DNA from: Pedobacter sp.
Lineage (GTDB): Bacteria > Bacteroidota > Bacteroidia > Sphingobacteriales > Sphingobacteriaceae
Assembly (NCBI GenBank): GCA_031179845.1
Contig: JAPSHM010000005.1
Span: 1 to 36,790 of the forward strand
Direction: 5' to 3'
DNA: 36,790 nucleotides
Position numbers and translations under genes: made by a program. Positions 7,776 through 16,866 of this stretch are shown in pieces (position 1 is the first letter of the stretch; each line of letters begins with the position of its first letter). The notes under the pieces are model-generated. The model did no database searches. It saw nothing but the letters and a program-made list of their open reading frames with translations, and was not told the origin of the DNA.

Positions 7776-8648
7776 ATGAGTGTTTTAGTAAATAAAGATT
7801 CAAAAGTTATTGTTCAGGGTTTTACTGGAAATGAGGGTACTTATCACGCTTCTCAAATGATAGATTATGGAACTAATATTGTTGGCGGTGTAACCCCTGG
7901 CAAAGGCGGTCAAACTCATTTAGACAAACCGGTATTTAATACGGTAAAAGATGCGGTTGATCAAGCCGGCGCAAATGTATCTATTATTTTCGTTCCACCT
8001 GCATTCGCAGCAGATGCCATTATGGAAGCTGCTGAAGCTGGAATTAAAGTTATTGTTTGTATCACTGAAGGTATTCCAACTAAGGATATGATTCAGGTAA
8101 AAGAATATATTTCCGACAAAGATTGTCGTTTGATCGGTCCAAACTGTCCCGGTGTGATTACAGCTGACGAGGCTAAAATAGGTATCATGCCAGGTTTTAT
8201 CTTCAAGAAAGGTACTGTAGGGGTAGTTTCTAAATCAGGTACTTTGACTTACGAAGCCGTTGATCAGGTTGTGAAAGCAGGACTGGGTATCACTACAGCT
8301 ATTGGTATCGGAGGTGACCCGATCATTGGAACTACTACCAAAGAGGCAGTAGAATTACTAATGAACGATCCGGAAACTGAAGGCATTATTATGATTGGTG
8401 AGATCGGTGGTGGTATGGAAGCTGAAGCAGCTCACTGGATTAAAGAAAATGGCACTAAGCCGGTTGTTGGATTCATTGCTGGTCAAACAGCTCCTGCGGG
8501 ACGTAGAATGGGTCACGCTGGTGCAATTGTTGGTGGTGCCGACGATACAGCTGCTGCTAAAATGAAAATCATGGCTGAATGCGGAATTCGCGTGGTAGAA
8601 AGCCCTGCGGAAATCGGTGCAGCAATGGCTGAATTATTAAAGAAATAA
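7776..8648 (+). CDS. sucD: Succinyl-CoA synthetase (ADP/GDP-forming) alpha subunit
   Basis: Converts succinyl-CoA to succinate with substrate-level phosphorylation in the TCA cycle, as a complex with SucC, which is not in this window. The CoA-binding Rossmann domain starts at [31 protein letters not shown] and the phosphohistidine motif [13 protein letters not shown] (His247) are intact. From ATG 7776 it is 290 aa, the family length; the track's TTG at 7755 is part of the -7 promoter box and cannot be the start. It appears to be transcribed alone and is followed by a hairpin with a T-run. Confidence 0.97.
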   Translation: MSVLVNKDSKVIVQGFTGNEGTYHASQMIDYGTNIVGGVTPGKGGQTHLDKPVFNTVKDAVDQAGANVSIIFVPPAFAADAIMEAAEAGIKVIVCITEGIPTKDMIQVKEYISDKDCRLIGPNCPGVITADEAKIGIMPGFIFKKGTVGVVSKSGTLTYEAVDQVVKAGLGITTAIGIGGDPIIGTTTKEAVELLMNDPETEGIIMIGEIGGGMEAEAAHWIKENGTKPVVGFIAGQTAPAGRRMGHAGAIVGGADDTAAAKMKIMAECGIRVVESPAEIGAAMAELLKK

Positions 8649-8668
8649 AACTTACAAAAAAGACCTTC

Positions 8669-8833
8669 TTGCATAAATTCGGAGCTCCGGTGATCAAATT
8701 CATCGGAGCTTTTTTTATCGCTTCCCAGGTCGAACATTGGTTGGCAGATGAATACTGGCTTTATTACAATTTCATGATGCTCATTTTAGCGCTTTTGCAA
8801 ACCAATATGATTTTTAGGGCGTATATTGTATAA
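8669..8833 (+). CDS. Possible small membrane peptide, 54 codons
   Basis: Below the ORF-track cut-off. The frame is open from 8633 to a TAA at 8831-8833 and reads [15 protein letters not shown], then [12 protein letters not shown], then a hydrophobic helix [15 protein letters not shown], ending RAYIV. It looks like a genuine one- or two-span membrane peptide. The only plausible start near the front is TTG 8669; an ATG pair comes at 8798. It sits between sucD and msrB in the same direction. The sucD terminator-like hairpin (8683-8716) lies inside its first codons, which is odd: either the peptide is not translated, or the hairpin is not a terminator, or read-through is regulated. I do not recognise a family. 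Confidence 0.4.
   Translation: MHKFGAPVIKFIGAFFIASQVEHWLADEYWLYYNFMMLILALLQTNMIFRAYIV
8683..8716 (+). terminator. Intrinsic terminator after sucD
   Basis: AGCTCCGGTGA (8683-8693), 6-nt loop, TCATCGGAGCT (8700-8710), 11 bp with one G-U pair, followed by six more T after the final stem T. It overlaps the possible small ORF at 8669. Confidence 0.75.
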
Positions 8834-8846
8834 CAAACGTAACCGT

Positions 8847-9326
8847 ATGAATACGCTGATTAATAAGTCTCTGGGGCTCGCAGGACTGCTAGTATTTTTT
8901 AACCTGGCAGCTTGTGCACAAAAGCAGGAAAAGAAGGAAACAACCAATACAATTAAGAATATGGAATGGAATAAATTATCGAAAGAAGAGGAGGACGTGA
9001 TTGTACGCAAAGGTACTGAATATCCAGGCACAGGAAAGTTGTTGAACAACACTGAAAAAGGCACATATGTCTGCAGGCGATGTAACGCGCCACTTTATAG
9101 ATCTGAGTCTAAATTTGAATCGCATTGCGGATGGCCAAGTTTTGACGATGAAATCAAAGGTGCTGTTGACAGGGTAATCGATGCCGATGGCACGCGTACC
9201 GAGATTGTATGTGCGAACTGCAAGGCTCATCTTGGACACGTGTTTATAGGAGAAGGTTTTACAGATAAAAATACACGGAATTGCGTTAATTCAATCTCCA
9301 TGAGCTTTGTGCCTGATAAGAAATGA
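8847..9326 (+). CDS. msrB: Peptide-methionine (R)-S-oxide reductase MsrB, lipoprotein form
   Basis: Reduces methionine-R-sulfoxide in oxidised proteins. From ATG 8847 the 159-aa protein begins with a lipoprotein signal ([10 protein letters not shown]...FFNLAAC, lipid Cys23), so it should act at the periplasmic face of a membrane rather than in the cytosol. The MsrB domain follows from ~40: zinc pairs CRRC (76/79) and CANC (122/125), [13 protein letters not shown] and the catalytic Cys146 in RNCVNS. No resolving Cys in the usual upstream position is obvious, so recycling may use another donor. The track's TTG at 8826 would add residues before the signal peptide and is rejected. Confidence 0.93.
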   Translation: MNTLINKSLGLAGLLVFFNLAACAQKQEKKETTNTIKNMEWNKLSKEEEDVIVRKGTEYPGTGKLLNNTEKGTYVCRRCNAPLYRSESKFESHCGWPSFDDEIKGAVDRVIDADGTRTEIVCANCKAHLGHVFIGEGFTDKNTRNCVNSISMSFVPDKK

Positions 9327-9404
9327 TTTGTTTTATGAAGATATTATTTTAGTTCATTGCGATAACTTGCTTCACAGTTCTTGTTTTTAAGTACTTTGTT
9401 TACT

Positions 9405-9412
9405 TATGTTTG
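9405..9412 (+). promoter_or_regulatory. -7 promoter element of the RlpA-like gene
   Basis: TATGTTTG matches TAnnTTTG. The -33 box is weak: a TTG at 9381-9383 with a 21-base spacer. The track's ATG at 9406 lies inside this box, supporting ATG 9436 as the start with a leader of ~18 nt. Confidence 0.55.
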
Positions 9413-9435
9413 TTGGCTCACCAACTATAGTAAAT

Positions 9436-9870
9436 ATGAAGTATTGTTTATTGTTATGCGGTATGCTAGTTTCTTCAATGGGTTTTTCCCAGGATATGTC
9501 GCCAGAACCAGGTTTAAACACTGTTCCTGACAATTCGGAACCATACACATCCAATCGCTCTTCTAAATTAATCTCTAAAACGGTTTATGCAACATATTAC
9601 GCCAGAAAATTTGAAGGCCGGAGAACGGCAAGTGGAGTAAGATATAGGGCGAATAAAATGACAGCAGCACATATGAAATTGCCTTTTGGAACTATTGTTA
9701 CCGTGACCAATCCTGAAAATGGAGAATCTGTCGATGTAGAAGTGAACGACAGAGGGCCGCATTCCAAAAAGTTCAAAATAGATTTGTCGGAAGCTGCGGC
9801 GAAAGCGTTGGGTTTTTTTGGAAAAGGGGTAGCGAAGTTGGAAATCAGTTATCTTCCCGAGGATGAATAG
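9436..9870 (+). CDS. RlpA-like double-psi beta-barrel protein
   Basis: Secreted protein with a signal peptide (MKYCLLLCGM...MGFSQ) and one RlpA/DPBB domain at ~48-137: TVYATYYARKFEGRRTASG, MTAAHMKLPFGT, VEVNDRGPHSKKFKIDLSEAA, ALGF. RlpA proteins bind septal peptidoglycan and some cleave glycans lacking stem peptides. The segment normally reading TASGExYD is TASGVRYR here, so two acidic residues of the usual motif are Val68 and Arg71, while His79 and Asp105 remain. Glycan cleavage is therefore uncertain and it may be a binding protein only. There is no SPOR domain. At 144 aa it is near the minimal size. It appears to be transcribed alone. Confidence 0.85.
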   Translation: MKYCLLLCGMLVSSMGFSQDMSPEPGLNTVPDNSEPYTSNRSSKLISKTVYATYYARKFEGRRTASGVRYRANKMTAAHMKLPFGTIVTVTNPENGESVDVEVNDRGPHSKKFKIDLSEAAAKALGFFGKGVAKLEISYLPEDE

Positions 9871-10238
9871 GTTTTTTTTTTAATACTTTTATAGTCAGCT
9901 TTTTGAATTTATTAACATTTTTCCATCGTTCTTTACAACTGCCAAAAGAAATAAATACCAACTTTCCACGGTAATTTATGTGTCAATTTCTCCTTTTATT
10001 GTTGATAAAATTACCCGCTTGTTAACAACTATTGTACGCTTCTCAGGGCTTCAGCGTTTATCTTTGTTGTATAATGTTCTTTAATAAATCGCACCTAATT
10101 TTTTTTAGTTAAGGTTTTAATACTAAGTCATTTAGTCAGACTATTCGCAGTCACTAAAAAGATTATAGTAAGAATGTCTGGCTGATCGATTTAATAATAC
10201 ATTATAGTTTCAATATCCACGTTACCCTAGTTAAATAG
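9871..10238. other. Leader and upstream region of nrdB, no gene seen
   Basis: About 370 bp. TTGTTAACAA (10019-10028) is a perfect palindrome. TATCTTTG (10059-10066) matches the -7 consensus but has no good -33 partner. If it is used, the mRNA leader would be ~165 nt and would contain the hairpin at 10131-10158. No NrdR-box pair of the ACACnATATnTnGTGT type was seen. Confidence 0.5.
10131..10158 (+). promoter_or_regulatory. Hairpin in the nrdB leader
   Basis: TTTAGT-CA-GACT (10131-10142), loop ATTCGC, AGTC-ACTAAA (10149-10158): ten base pairs with a two-base bulge. It lies ~80 nt before ATG 10239 and could be an mRNA structure or a DNA operator. Confidence 0.45.
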
Positions 10239-11219
10239 ATGCTTATGCAAGAAGAAGAAGTATTATTAAAAGAAAACAAAGACAGGTTTGTTCTTTTGCC
10301 GATTAAATACCCTGCAATCTGGGATATGTATAAGAAGAGTGAAGCAAGTTTTTGGACTGCTGAGGAAATTGATCTGTCGGACGACCAGAAACACTGGGAT
10401 AATCTAAACGACGGAGAAAGACATTTTATCTCTCATATTCTTGCTTTCTTTTCCGCCAGTGATGGGATAGTAAATGAAAATCTTGCCGTAAATTTCATGA
10501 GCGAGGTGCAATTACCTGAAGCTCGTTGCTTTTATGGTTTTCAAATCATGATGGAGAACATCCATTCTGAGACCTATGCTTTATTGATTGACACTTATAT
10601 TAAAGATCCTGACGAAAAAGATAGATTGTTTCATGCCATAGAAACTGTTCCATGTGTAAAAAAGAAGGCAGAATGGGCTTTGCGTTGGATTGACAATGGC
10701 AATTTTGCTGAACGTTTAGTAGCATTTGCTGCAGTTGAAGGTATATTTTTTAGTGGAAGTTTCTGTTCGATCTTCTGGTTGAAGAAACGAGGATTAATGC
10801 CAGGCCTTACTTTTAGCAATGAACTTATTTCCAGAGATGAGGGTTCACATTGCGAATTTGCATGCTTATTGTACGGTATGCTTAAAAATAAACTCAGCGA
10901 AGAACAGGTCCATGGAATCATTAAAGACGCTGTTGAAATAGAGAAAGAATTTGTTACTGATGCACTGCCAGTTGCTTTAATTGGAATGAATGCTAAATTG
11001 ATGTCACAGTATATTGAGTTTGTGGCTGACAGATGGTTACAGGAATTGGGTTATACTAAAATTTACAATGCGACCAATCCTTTTGATTTTATGGAGATGA
11101 TTTCTTTGCAAGGAAAAACCAATTTCTTTGAGAAGAGAGTAGGTGACTACCAAAAAAGCGGAGTGTTGACTTCAACGGAAGATAAGGCGGCAGCATTCTC
11201 ATTGGATGACGATTTCTAA
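10239..11219 (+). CDS. nrdB: Ribonucleotide reductase class I, beta (radical) subunit
   Basis: Small subunit of aerobic ribonucleotide reductase. It holds the dinuclear metal and tyrosyl radical that NrdA needs to make deoxynucleotides. All metal ligands are visible: Asp75 (ASDGIVNEN), Glu106 and His109 (MENIHSETY), Glu167 (VEGIFFSG), Glu201 and His204 (RDEGSHCEF). The radical tyrosine is present at Tyr113. The C-terminal FSLDDDF is the typical tail that docks into NrdA. At 326 aa the length is normal. ATG 10239 is used, with ATG 10245 as an alternative. nrdA follows after 103 bp with a hairpin between them. Confidence 0.96.
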   Translation: MLMQEEEVLLKENKDRFVLLPIKYPAIWDMYKKSEASFWTAEEIDLSDDQKHWDNLNDGERHFISHILAFFSASDGIVNENLAVNFMSEVQLPEARCFYGFQIMMENIHSETYALLIDTYIKDPDEKDRLFHAIETVPCVKKKAEWALRWIDNGNFAERLVAFAAVEGIFFSGSFCSIFWLKKRGLMPGLTFSNELISRDEGSHCEFACLLYGMLKNKLSEEQVHGIIKDAVEIEKEFVTDALPVALIGMNAKLMSQYIEFVADRWLQELGYTKIYNATNPFDFMEMISLQGKTNFFEKRVGDYQKSGVLTSTEDKAAAFSLDDDF

Positions 11220-11274
11220 TACTTGTCGAGGTTAGACGATAAGTAAATAACAAAAATTATAATTGGTGCCTACC

Positions 11275-11299
11275 TTGGGTTTGCCGCTCTCAAACCCAA
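11275..11299 (+). promoter_or_regulatory. Perfect hairpin between nrdB and nrdA
   Basis: TTGGGTTTG (11275-11283), 7-nt loop, CAAACCCAA (11291-11299), 9 bp without mismatch and no T-run. It ends 23 nt before the nrdA ATG. An intercistronic RNA hairpin could protect or separate the nrdB mRNA and set subunit ratio; this is inference. Confidence 0.6.
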
Positions 11300-11322
11300 A
11301 TGCACTTTAAACTCCCCGAAAT

Positions 11323-13701
11323 ATGTTTGTAATAAAAAGAGATGGCCGCAAAGAAGCGGTAAGATTCGACAAAATAACTGCTCGTATTGAGAAGTTATGC
11401 TATGGTTTCAATGCTGAGCTCGTAGATCCGATTGATGTTGCCAAGAAGGTGATCGAAGGGTTATATGACGGCGTTACGACTTCAGAGCTGGACAATCTTG
11501 CTGCGGAGACTGCTGCCTCTTTAACTACAAAGCATCCGGATTATGCCCTGCTGGCTTCACGAATAGCAGTGTCTAACCTACATAAAAATACGACCAAGTC
11601 CTTCTCCAAAACTATGGAGATGTTATATAATTATATCGATTCTAAAACTGGTAAACCAGCATCGTTGATCGCAGATGATGTTTGGGAAGTGATTGAGAAG
11701 AATGCAGATATCCTTGACAGTACAATTATTTACGACAGAGACTTTGGTTTTGACTATTTTGGTTTCAAAACGCTTGAAAAATCCTACTTGTTGAAGGTAG
11801 AAGGACAGATTGTTGAACGCCCACAACATTTATTTATGCGTGTGGCCGTTGGTATACATAAAGGTGATATCGACAGCGCGATCGAAACCTATAATTTGAT
11901 GAGCGAACGTTGGTTTACGCATGCCACACCAACCCTGTTCAATGCTGCTACACCTAAGCCACAAATGTCATCCTGCTTTTTGTTAACGATGCAGGACGAT
12001 AGTATTGAAGGCATTTACGATACCTTGAAACAAACAGCGAAGATTTCTCAGAGCGCAGGCGGTATTGGATTGAGCATTCATAATATCCGGGCTACCGGCT
12101 CCTATATCGGAGGTACTAACGGTACCAGTAATGGTATAGTGCCCATGTTGAAAGTTTTCAATGATACCGCGCGTTATGTTGATCAGGGTGGAGGCAAACG
12201 TAAGGGAGCTTTTGCAATTTACCTTGAGCCATGGCATGCAGACGTTTTTAGCTTCCTTGATTTACGTAAAAATCATGGTAAGGAAGAGTTGCGTGCACGT
12301 GATCTGTTCTATGCACTTTGGGTTTGTGATTTGTTCATGAGACGCGTGGAAGAGAATGGAGACTGGAGTTTATTCTGTCCGCATGAAGCACCGGGTTTGG
12401 CCGATTGCTTTGGTGAAGAGTTTGATGCTTTATATCAGCGTTACGAAAATGAAGGGCGCGCCCGCAAAACGGTAAAAGCACAGGAATTATGGTTTGCAAT
12501 CCTTGATTCACAAATTGAAACCGGTACCCCCTACCTGCTGTATAAAGATGCTGCAAACAGCAAGTCCAATCAGCAAAACCTTGGAACAATAAAAAGCTCC
12601 AACCTTTGTACTGAGATCATCGAGTATACTTCTAAAGATGAAGTGGCCGTTTGTAACCTGGCATCGCTGGCATTACCAAGATATGTGATCAATGGAGAAT
12701 TCGATCATCAGAGATTATATGATGTAACTTATCAGGCGACTTTGAACCTGAACAAAATCATAGATTACAATTACTACCCGGTTGAGGAAGCTAAAAACTC
12801 CAATATGCGTCATAGACCAATCGGATTAGGTGTTCAGGGTTTAGCAGATGCGTTTATCTTAATGCGGATGCCTTTCGAAAGTGAAGGTGCGCGGATATTA
12901 AACAAAGAGATTTTTGAGACGATCTATTTTGCTGCCATGAATGCTTCTCATGACCTGGCTGTAAAAAATGGCCCTTATCAAACTTTTGAAGGCTCTCCGT
13001 TATCGAAAGGTAAATTTCAATTCGATCTATGGAATGTAAAGCCTGACAGTGGACGTTGGGACTGGGAAACTTTACGTGAGAAAGTAGTAAAAGATGGTGT
13101 TTACAACTCTCTACTTGTTGCACCTATGCCTACCGCTTCTACATCGCAGATCCTGGGTAACAACGAATGTTTTGAGCCTTATACCTCTAACATCTATACA
13201 AGAAGAGTGTTAAGTGGTGAATTCATTGTAGTCAACAAGCACCTACTGAAGGACCTGGTAGCTTTAGGATTATGGACACCAGCAATGAAAGACAGGATTA
13301 TCCTTGCAAATGGTTCAATCCAGGACATAGCAGAAATCCCTGACTATATCAAAGAATTATACAAAACAGTTTGGGAGATCAAAATGCGTAGTATCATTGA
13401 TATGGCGGCTGATAGAGGTGCCTATATCTGCCAATCACAATCCCTGAACTTATTTATCAATGCGCCAAATACTTCAAAACTAACCTCAATGCATTTTTAC
13501 GCATGGAAAAAAGGATTGAAAACAGGTATGTATTACCTTCGTACTCAAGCCGCATCTCAAGCAGTGAAGTTCACTGTTGAAAACCAGGCAGGTAAAAATA
13601 TGGAGCCAGTGATTCCGGAGCATATCGAGCAAAGTGCTGAAGAGATAGCTGAAGGTCCGGTTTGTTCAATGGAGGAAGGCTGCATTAGCTGCTCAGGATA
13701 A
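11323..13701 (+). CDS. nrdA: Ribonucleotide reductase class I, alpha (catalytic) subunit
   Basis: Large subunit that reduces ribonucleoside diphosphates. The N-terminus is an ATP-cone regulatory domain ([19 protein letters not shown], to ~95), so dATP inhibition is expected. The active site has the first redox Cys in PQMSSCFLL, the NxCxE motif SNLCTEI, the second redox Cys in VAVCNLASL, and the Tyr pair GMYYLR for radical transfer. The C-terminal shuttle cysteines lie in [12 protein letters not shown] (787 and 790), reduced by thioredoxin or glutaredoxin. At 792 aa it is full length. It shares the transcript with nrdB and ends at a strong terminator. Confidence 0.97.
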   Translation: MFVIKRDGRKEAVRFDKITARIEKLCYGFNAELVDPIDVAKKVIEGLYDGVTTSELDNLAAETAASLTTKHPDYALLASRIAVSNLHKNTTKSFSKTMEMLYNYIDSKTGKPASLIADDVWEVIEKNADILDSTIIYDRDFGFDYFGFKTLEKSYLLKVEGQIVERPQHLFMRVAVGIHKGDIDSAIETYNLMSERWFTHATPTLFNAATPKPQMSSCFLLTMQDDSIEGIYDTLKQTAKISQSAGGIGLSIHNIRATGSYIGGTNGTSNGIVPMLKVFNDTARYVDQGGGKRKGAFAIYLEPWHADVFSFLDLRKNHGKEELRARDLFYALWVCDLFMRRVEENGDWSLFCPHEAPGLADCFGEEFDALYQRYENEGRARKTVKAQELWFAILDSQIETGTPYLLYKDAANSKSNQQNLGTIKSSNLCTEIIEYTSKDEVAVCNLASLALPRYVINGEFDHQRLYDVTYQATLNLNKIIDYNYYPVEEAKNSNMRHRPIGLGVQGLADAFILMRMPFESEGARILNKEIFETIYFAAMNASHDLAVKNGPYQTFEGSPLSKGKFQFDLWNVKPDSGRWDWETLREKVVKDGVYNSLLVAPMPTASTSQILGNNECFEPYTSNIYTRRVLSGEFIVVNKHLLKDLVALGLWTPAMKDRIILANGSIQDIAEIPDYIKELYKTVWEIKMRSIIDMAADRGAYICQSQSLNLFINAPNTSKLTSMHFYAWKKGLKTGMYYLRTQAASQAVKFTVENQAGKNMEPVIPEHIEQSAEEIAEGPVCSMEEGCISCSG

Positions 13702-13723
13702 AAATTAGATTAAATTTCCATAG

Positions 13724-13761
13724 AAAGGAGTAAGCGCACATGGCGCTTACTCCTTTTTTTT
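13724..13761 (+). terminator. Strong intrinsic terminator after nrdA
   Basis: AAAGGAGTAAGCGC (13724-13737), 5-nt loop, GCGCTTACTCCTTT (13743-13756), a perfect 14-bp stem running into a long T-run. Confidence 0.92.
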
Positions 13762-13964
13762 ATAAAATCTGATCGTAGTCTGGCATCGGTCAGGAAACGC
13801 TTCTTATACCGTTCTTATACGAATACTATACGGGTTTATCCGTAAAGCAGCCAATTAAGAGGCGTTCAATATCCGTGAAGTATCCGCAGAGTCACTAGAT
13901 GCTATCCAAAAAATATTACCTGGCGGTGAAACGCAACTCAGGAACTTGCGCTATCTTTACCGCG

Positions 13965-14168
13965 ATGCCAAAACATGAAATCATACCATGCGAGCGTTGT
14001 GGAACCCCGATAGAATGTAAAGCAAATTCCTACACTAAATGCCAGTGTAGTGTTATTCAGCTTGATCTAAATGAGGTGCAGTATATTAGTGAAAACTATG
14101 ATGGCTGCCTGTGTGCCAAATGTCTGTTTGAGTTGCAACAAGAGTACCGGGAAAGTATTACATCCTGA
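13965..14168 (+). CDS. Small cysteine-rich CWC-family-like protein
   Basis: A 67-aa protein from ATG 13965 (MPKHEIIPCERCGTPIECKA). Paired cysteines CxxC, CQC and CLCAKC followed by LFEL match the cysteine-rich CWC family, a group of small proteins of unknown role that probably bind zinc. The track start at 13899 adds 22 residues with no resemblance to the family and is not used. It lies between the nrdA terminator and the promoter of aguB, so it is likely its own short transcript. A weak -7-like TATCTTTA lies just before the start (13952-13959). Confidence 0.7.
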   Translation: MPKHEIIPCERCGTPIECKANSYTKCQCSVIQLDLNEVQYISENYDGCLCAKCLFELQQEYRESITS

Positions 14169-14183
14169 TTTATTTTTTTTGGC

Positions 14184-14191
14184 TAACTTTG
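14184..14191 (+). promoter_or_regulatory. -7 element upstream of aguB operon
   Basis: TAACTTTG matches TAnnTTTG 24 bases before ATG 14216. No clear TTTG is found 19-21 bases upstream, where the sequence is a T-run region. Probable promoter for aguB-bla-aguA-fabG. Confidence 0.5.
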
Positions 14192-14215
14192 CACGAAATT
14201 ATTAGTTGATAAGAA

Positions 14216-15091
14216 ATGGCTAAAGTAAATGTGGGAATGGTGCAAATGAATTGCACCGGAAATAAACAAGAAAATCTAGATAAGGCAATCCTAAAAATCA
14301 GAGAGGCGGCAGCTAAAGGTGCACAGATTGTGTGCTTACAGGAGCTTTTTACCTCGCTTTATTTTTGCGATGTGGAAGATTATGATAATTTTGATTTAGC
14401 GGAAGCAATTCCTGGCCCTTCAACTGACGCATTACAAACTGTAGCAAAAGAGTTGGGCGTTGTCATTATAGCTTCTTTGTTTGAGAAGCGTGCAGCGGGG
14501 TTATATCATAATACCACGGCAGTTTTGGATGCTGATGGTGCATATTTGGGAAAGTACCGAAAGATGCACATCCCAGATGATCCTGCTTTTTATGAAAAAT
14601 TCTATTTTACTCCCGGAGATTTGGGTTATAAAGTATTTCAAACAAAATTTGCTAAAATCGGCATATTGATCTGCTGGGATCAATGGTACCCCGAGGCTTC
14701 GAGGATTACCGCATTAATGGGGGCAGAAATTATGTTTTATCCGACTGCCATAGGATGGTCGACCGACCAGGATGAGCAAACAAATAATGATCAATATAGT
14801 GCCTGGCAGACTGTTCAGCGTTCACATGCTATAGCCAATGGTGTTCCGGTAGTGAGTGTCAACCGCGTAGGCTTAGAGCAAAATGGAGCGATGAAGTTTT
14901 GGGGTGGTAGTTTTGCAACAAATGCCCAGGGGAGAATTCTTTACTTAGGTTCGCACGACAACGAGGAAACTGAAGTAGTAGCGCTGGACTTGTCGGAGTC
15001 AGATTTTTACCGCAAGCACTGGCCTTTTTTACGGGATCGCAGAATTGATTCCTATCAACCTATCACTAAAAGATTTATAGATGAAGACTAG
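14216..15091 (+). CDS. aguB: N-carbamoylputrescine amidase
   Basis: Nitrilase-superfamily enzyme that hydrolyses N-carbamoylputrescine to putrescine, the last step of the plant/bacterial agmatine route. The Glu-Lys-Cys triad is intact: Glu43 (LQELF), Lys116 (YRKMHIPDD), Cys153 (ILICWDQWYPE). MHIPDDPAFYEKFYFTPGD and FWGGSF are typical of this subgroup. At 291 aa it is full length. The partner enzyme aguA lies two genes on, which supports the assignment. Its last codons overlap the start of the beta-lactamase gene by 11 bp. Confidence 0.94.
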   Translation: MAKVNVGMVQMNCTGNKQENLDKAILKIREAAAKGAQIVCLQELFTSLYFCDVEDYDNFDLAEAIPGPSTDALQTVAKELGVVIIASLFEKRAAGLYHNTTAVLDADGAYLGKYRKMHIPDDPAFYEKFYFTPGDLGYKVFQTKFAKIGILICWDQWYPEASRITALMGAEIMFYPTAIGWSTDQDEQTNNDQYSAWQTVQRSHAIANGVPVVSVNRVGLEQNGAMKFWGGSFATNAQGRILYLGSHDNEETEVVALDLSESDFYRKHWPFLRDRRIDSYQPITKRFIDED

Positions 15092-15788
15092 TCTATTAGT
15101 AACCCTACTTTTCCTGAGCCTTTCTGTTTGTGGACAAACATTGGAGATTACTCGCCTTAACGAAAAGCTTTATGTTTACACCACGTATCATACCTATAAG
15201 GGGAAAAAAGTTTCGGCAAATGCGATGTATCTAATAACCAGCAGAGGTGTGGTGCTGTTTGATTCGCCCTGGGACCAGTCTCAGAATCAGCCGTTATTAG
15301 ATTCGATCGAAAAAAAGCATCAGTTAAAAGTAATTAGCGTTTTTGCTACACATTCGCACGAAGATCGTGCAGGGGGATTTGGTTTCTTCAATAAAGTAGG
15401 AATTCCGACCTATGCATCGGAAGAAACGAACGCAATTTTAAAACGGGAAGGCAAACCTACTGCGTTAAAGATCATTGATAAGAGATCGAAATATAAAATT
15501 GGAGGGGAAAAATTCTATGTAGAATATTTCGGCCCGGGCCATACCAAAGATAATTTAGTAGTGTGGTTTCCTAAATACAAGGTGCTGAATGGTGGGTGTT
15601 TGATTAAAAGCGCTGAATCTAAAGACCTGGGTTTTGTGGGCGAGGCTGATGTAGAAGCATGGCCAGGCACGATCATGGCAATCAAAAACAAACATAAGCA
15701 AATCAATAGTGTAATTGCCGGTCATGATAACTGGGAAACACCCGGTGCTTTGGACAAAACTTTGGAACTATTAAAATATAAAAATTGA
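15081..15788 (+). CDS. Subclass B1 metallo-beta-lactamase
   Basis: Secreted zinc hydrolase with the complete B1 ligand set. The first zinc site is His91, His93 (HSHEDRAGG) and His154 (GPGHTKDN). The second is Asp95, Cys173 (NGGCLIKS) and His215 (AGHDNW). The NGGCLIKS and GPGHTKDNLVVW blocks resemble chromosomal B1 enzymes of Flavobacteria/Sphingobacteria (BlaB/IND/CfiA type), so hydrolysis of beta-lactams including carbapenems is expected but unproven. A signal peptide is present (MKTSLLVTLLFLSLSVCG), giving periplasmic location; 235 aa is normal. It overlaps aguB by 11 bp and aguA by 4 bp, so it is probably translationally coupled inside the polyamine operon. It has no own promoter or regulator. 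Confidence 0.92.
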   Translation: MKTSLLVTLLFLSLSVCGQTLEITRLNEKLYVYTTYHTYKGKKVSANAMYLITSRGVVLFDSPWDQSQNQPLLDSIEKKHQLKVISVFATHSHEDRAGGFGFFNKVGIPTYASEETNAILKREGKPTALKIIDKRSKYKIGGEKFYVEYFGPGHTKDNLVVWFPKYKVLNGGCLIKSAESKDLGFVGEADVEAWPGTIMAIKNKHKQINSVIAGHDNWETPGALDKTLELLKYKN

Positions 15789-16846
15789 TTCATATAGACT
15801 TTTCAGCATCTCCGAAGAGACAAGGTTATTCATTTCCCGCAGAATGGGAAAAACATGAAGCTACATGGTTAAGCTGGCCACATAAAGAAGCTTCATGGCC
15901 AGGCAAACTGGAAACTATTTATGCACCCTATAGTAATTTCATCAAAATAATAGCAGAAGGGGAAAAGGTTCGCATCAATGTAAAGGATGAGGCGATGGAA
16001 TCCGATGCAAGGGCACACCTGCAAAAAGCTGGTGCAGATTTAGATCAGATCGAGTTTTATTTTAACGAGAGCAATGACGCCTGGTGCAGAGATCATGGTC
16101 CTGCTTTCTTATTGAATAAATCCGGGGATAAAAAGGTGGTCGTCGATTGGGACTACAATGCCTGGGGAGATAAATATCCTCCTTATGATTTGGACGACAT
16201 TATTCCAACGAAAATTGCGGATCAGTTCCATCTACCGGTCTTTCATCCCAAAATAGTTATGGAGGGTGGCTCTGTGGAATTCAATGGCGCAGGTACCATC
16301 CTAACTACTACTGCGTGCTTGTTAAATGAAAACAGGAACCCACATTTAAGCAAATCGCAAATTGAACAGTATTTGCTCGAGTTCTACGGGGCGGAACAAG
16401 TACTATGGCTAGGTGAGGGAATTGTTGGCGATGATACGGACGGACACATTGACGACATTACCCGGTTTGTCAATGAAGACACCGTACTCACTGTAGTCGA
16501 AAACGACCCTTCAGATGATAACTTTCTTCTTTTGCAGGAAAATCTTGAATCTTTGAAATCGATGCGTTTGCGGAACGGCAAAGCACTTAATATTGTGCAG
16601 CTTCCTATGCCCTCAGCAGTTATTTACGATGGAACACGTTTACCGGCATCTTATGCAAATTTCTATATCGCAAATTCGGCTGTAATCGTACCTACTTTCA
16701 GAGATAATAATGATGAGGTAGCACTAAAAATAATTCAAGAAATTTTTCCAGATAGGAAAGTGGTAGGAATAGATTCCACGGACATTATTTGGGGATTGGG
16801 AAGCTTTCATTGCTTAAGTCAGCAAGAGCCCGCATTAAAGAAGTAA
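15785..16846 (+). CDS. aguA: Agmatine deiminase
   Basis: Converts agmatine to N-carbamoylputrescine and ammonia, feeding AguB. It belongs to the guanidino-group-modifying (PAD-like) family. NDAWCRDHGP, GGSVEFNGAG, DDTDGHIDD (His221) and the C-terminal catalytic Cys343 in SFHCLSQQEP are present. Few alternatives exist for the start: TTG 15785, overlapping the beta-lactamase TGA as TTGA, gives MIHIDFSASPKRQGYSFPAEWE, which covers the whole family N-terminus. At 353 aa it is full length. fabG follows 20 bp after the stop. Confidence 0.94.
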   Translation: MIHIDFSASPKRQGYSFPAEWEKHEATWLSWPHKEASWPGKLETIYAPYSNFIKIIAEGEKVRINVKDEAMESDARAHLQKAGADLDQIEFYFNESNDAWCRDHGPAFLLNKSGDKKVVVDWDYNAWGDKYPPYDLDDIIPTKIADQFHLPVFHPKIVMEGGSVEFNGAGTILTTTACLLNENRNPHLSKSQIEQYLLEFYGAEQVLWLGEGIVGDDTDGHIDDITRFVNEDTVLTVVENDPSDDNFLLLQENLESLKSMRLRNGKALNIVQLPMPSAVIYDGTRLPASYANFYIANSAVIVPTFRDNNDEVALKIIQEIFPDRKVVGIDSTDIIWGLGSFHCLSQQEPALKK

Positions 16847-16866
16847 AAGATCATAACCAAACATAT

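Noticed and set aside
9871-10238. NrdR boxes upstream of nrdB
   Set aside because: Looked for paired ACACnATATnTnGTGT-like sites and found none; only unrelated palindromes are present.
15081-15788. Alternative reading of the lactamase as a glyoxalase II-type MBL-fold hydrolase
   Set aside because: Cys173 in NGGCLIKS and the HxHxDR spacing are B1 lactamase features; glyoxalases have Asp ligands and an HxHxDH motif.
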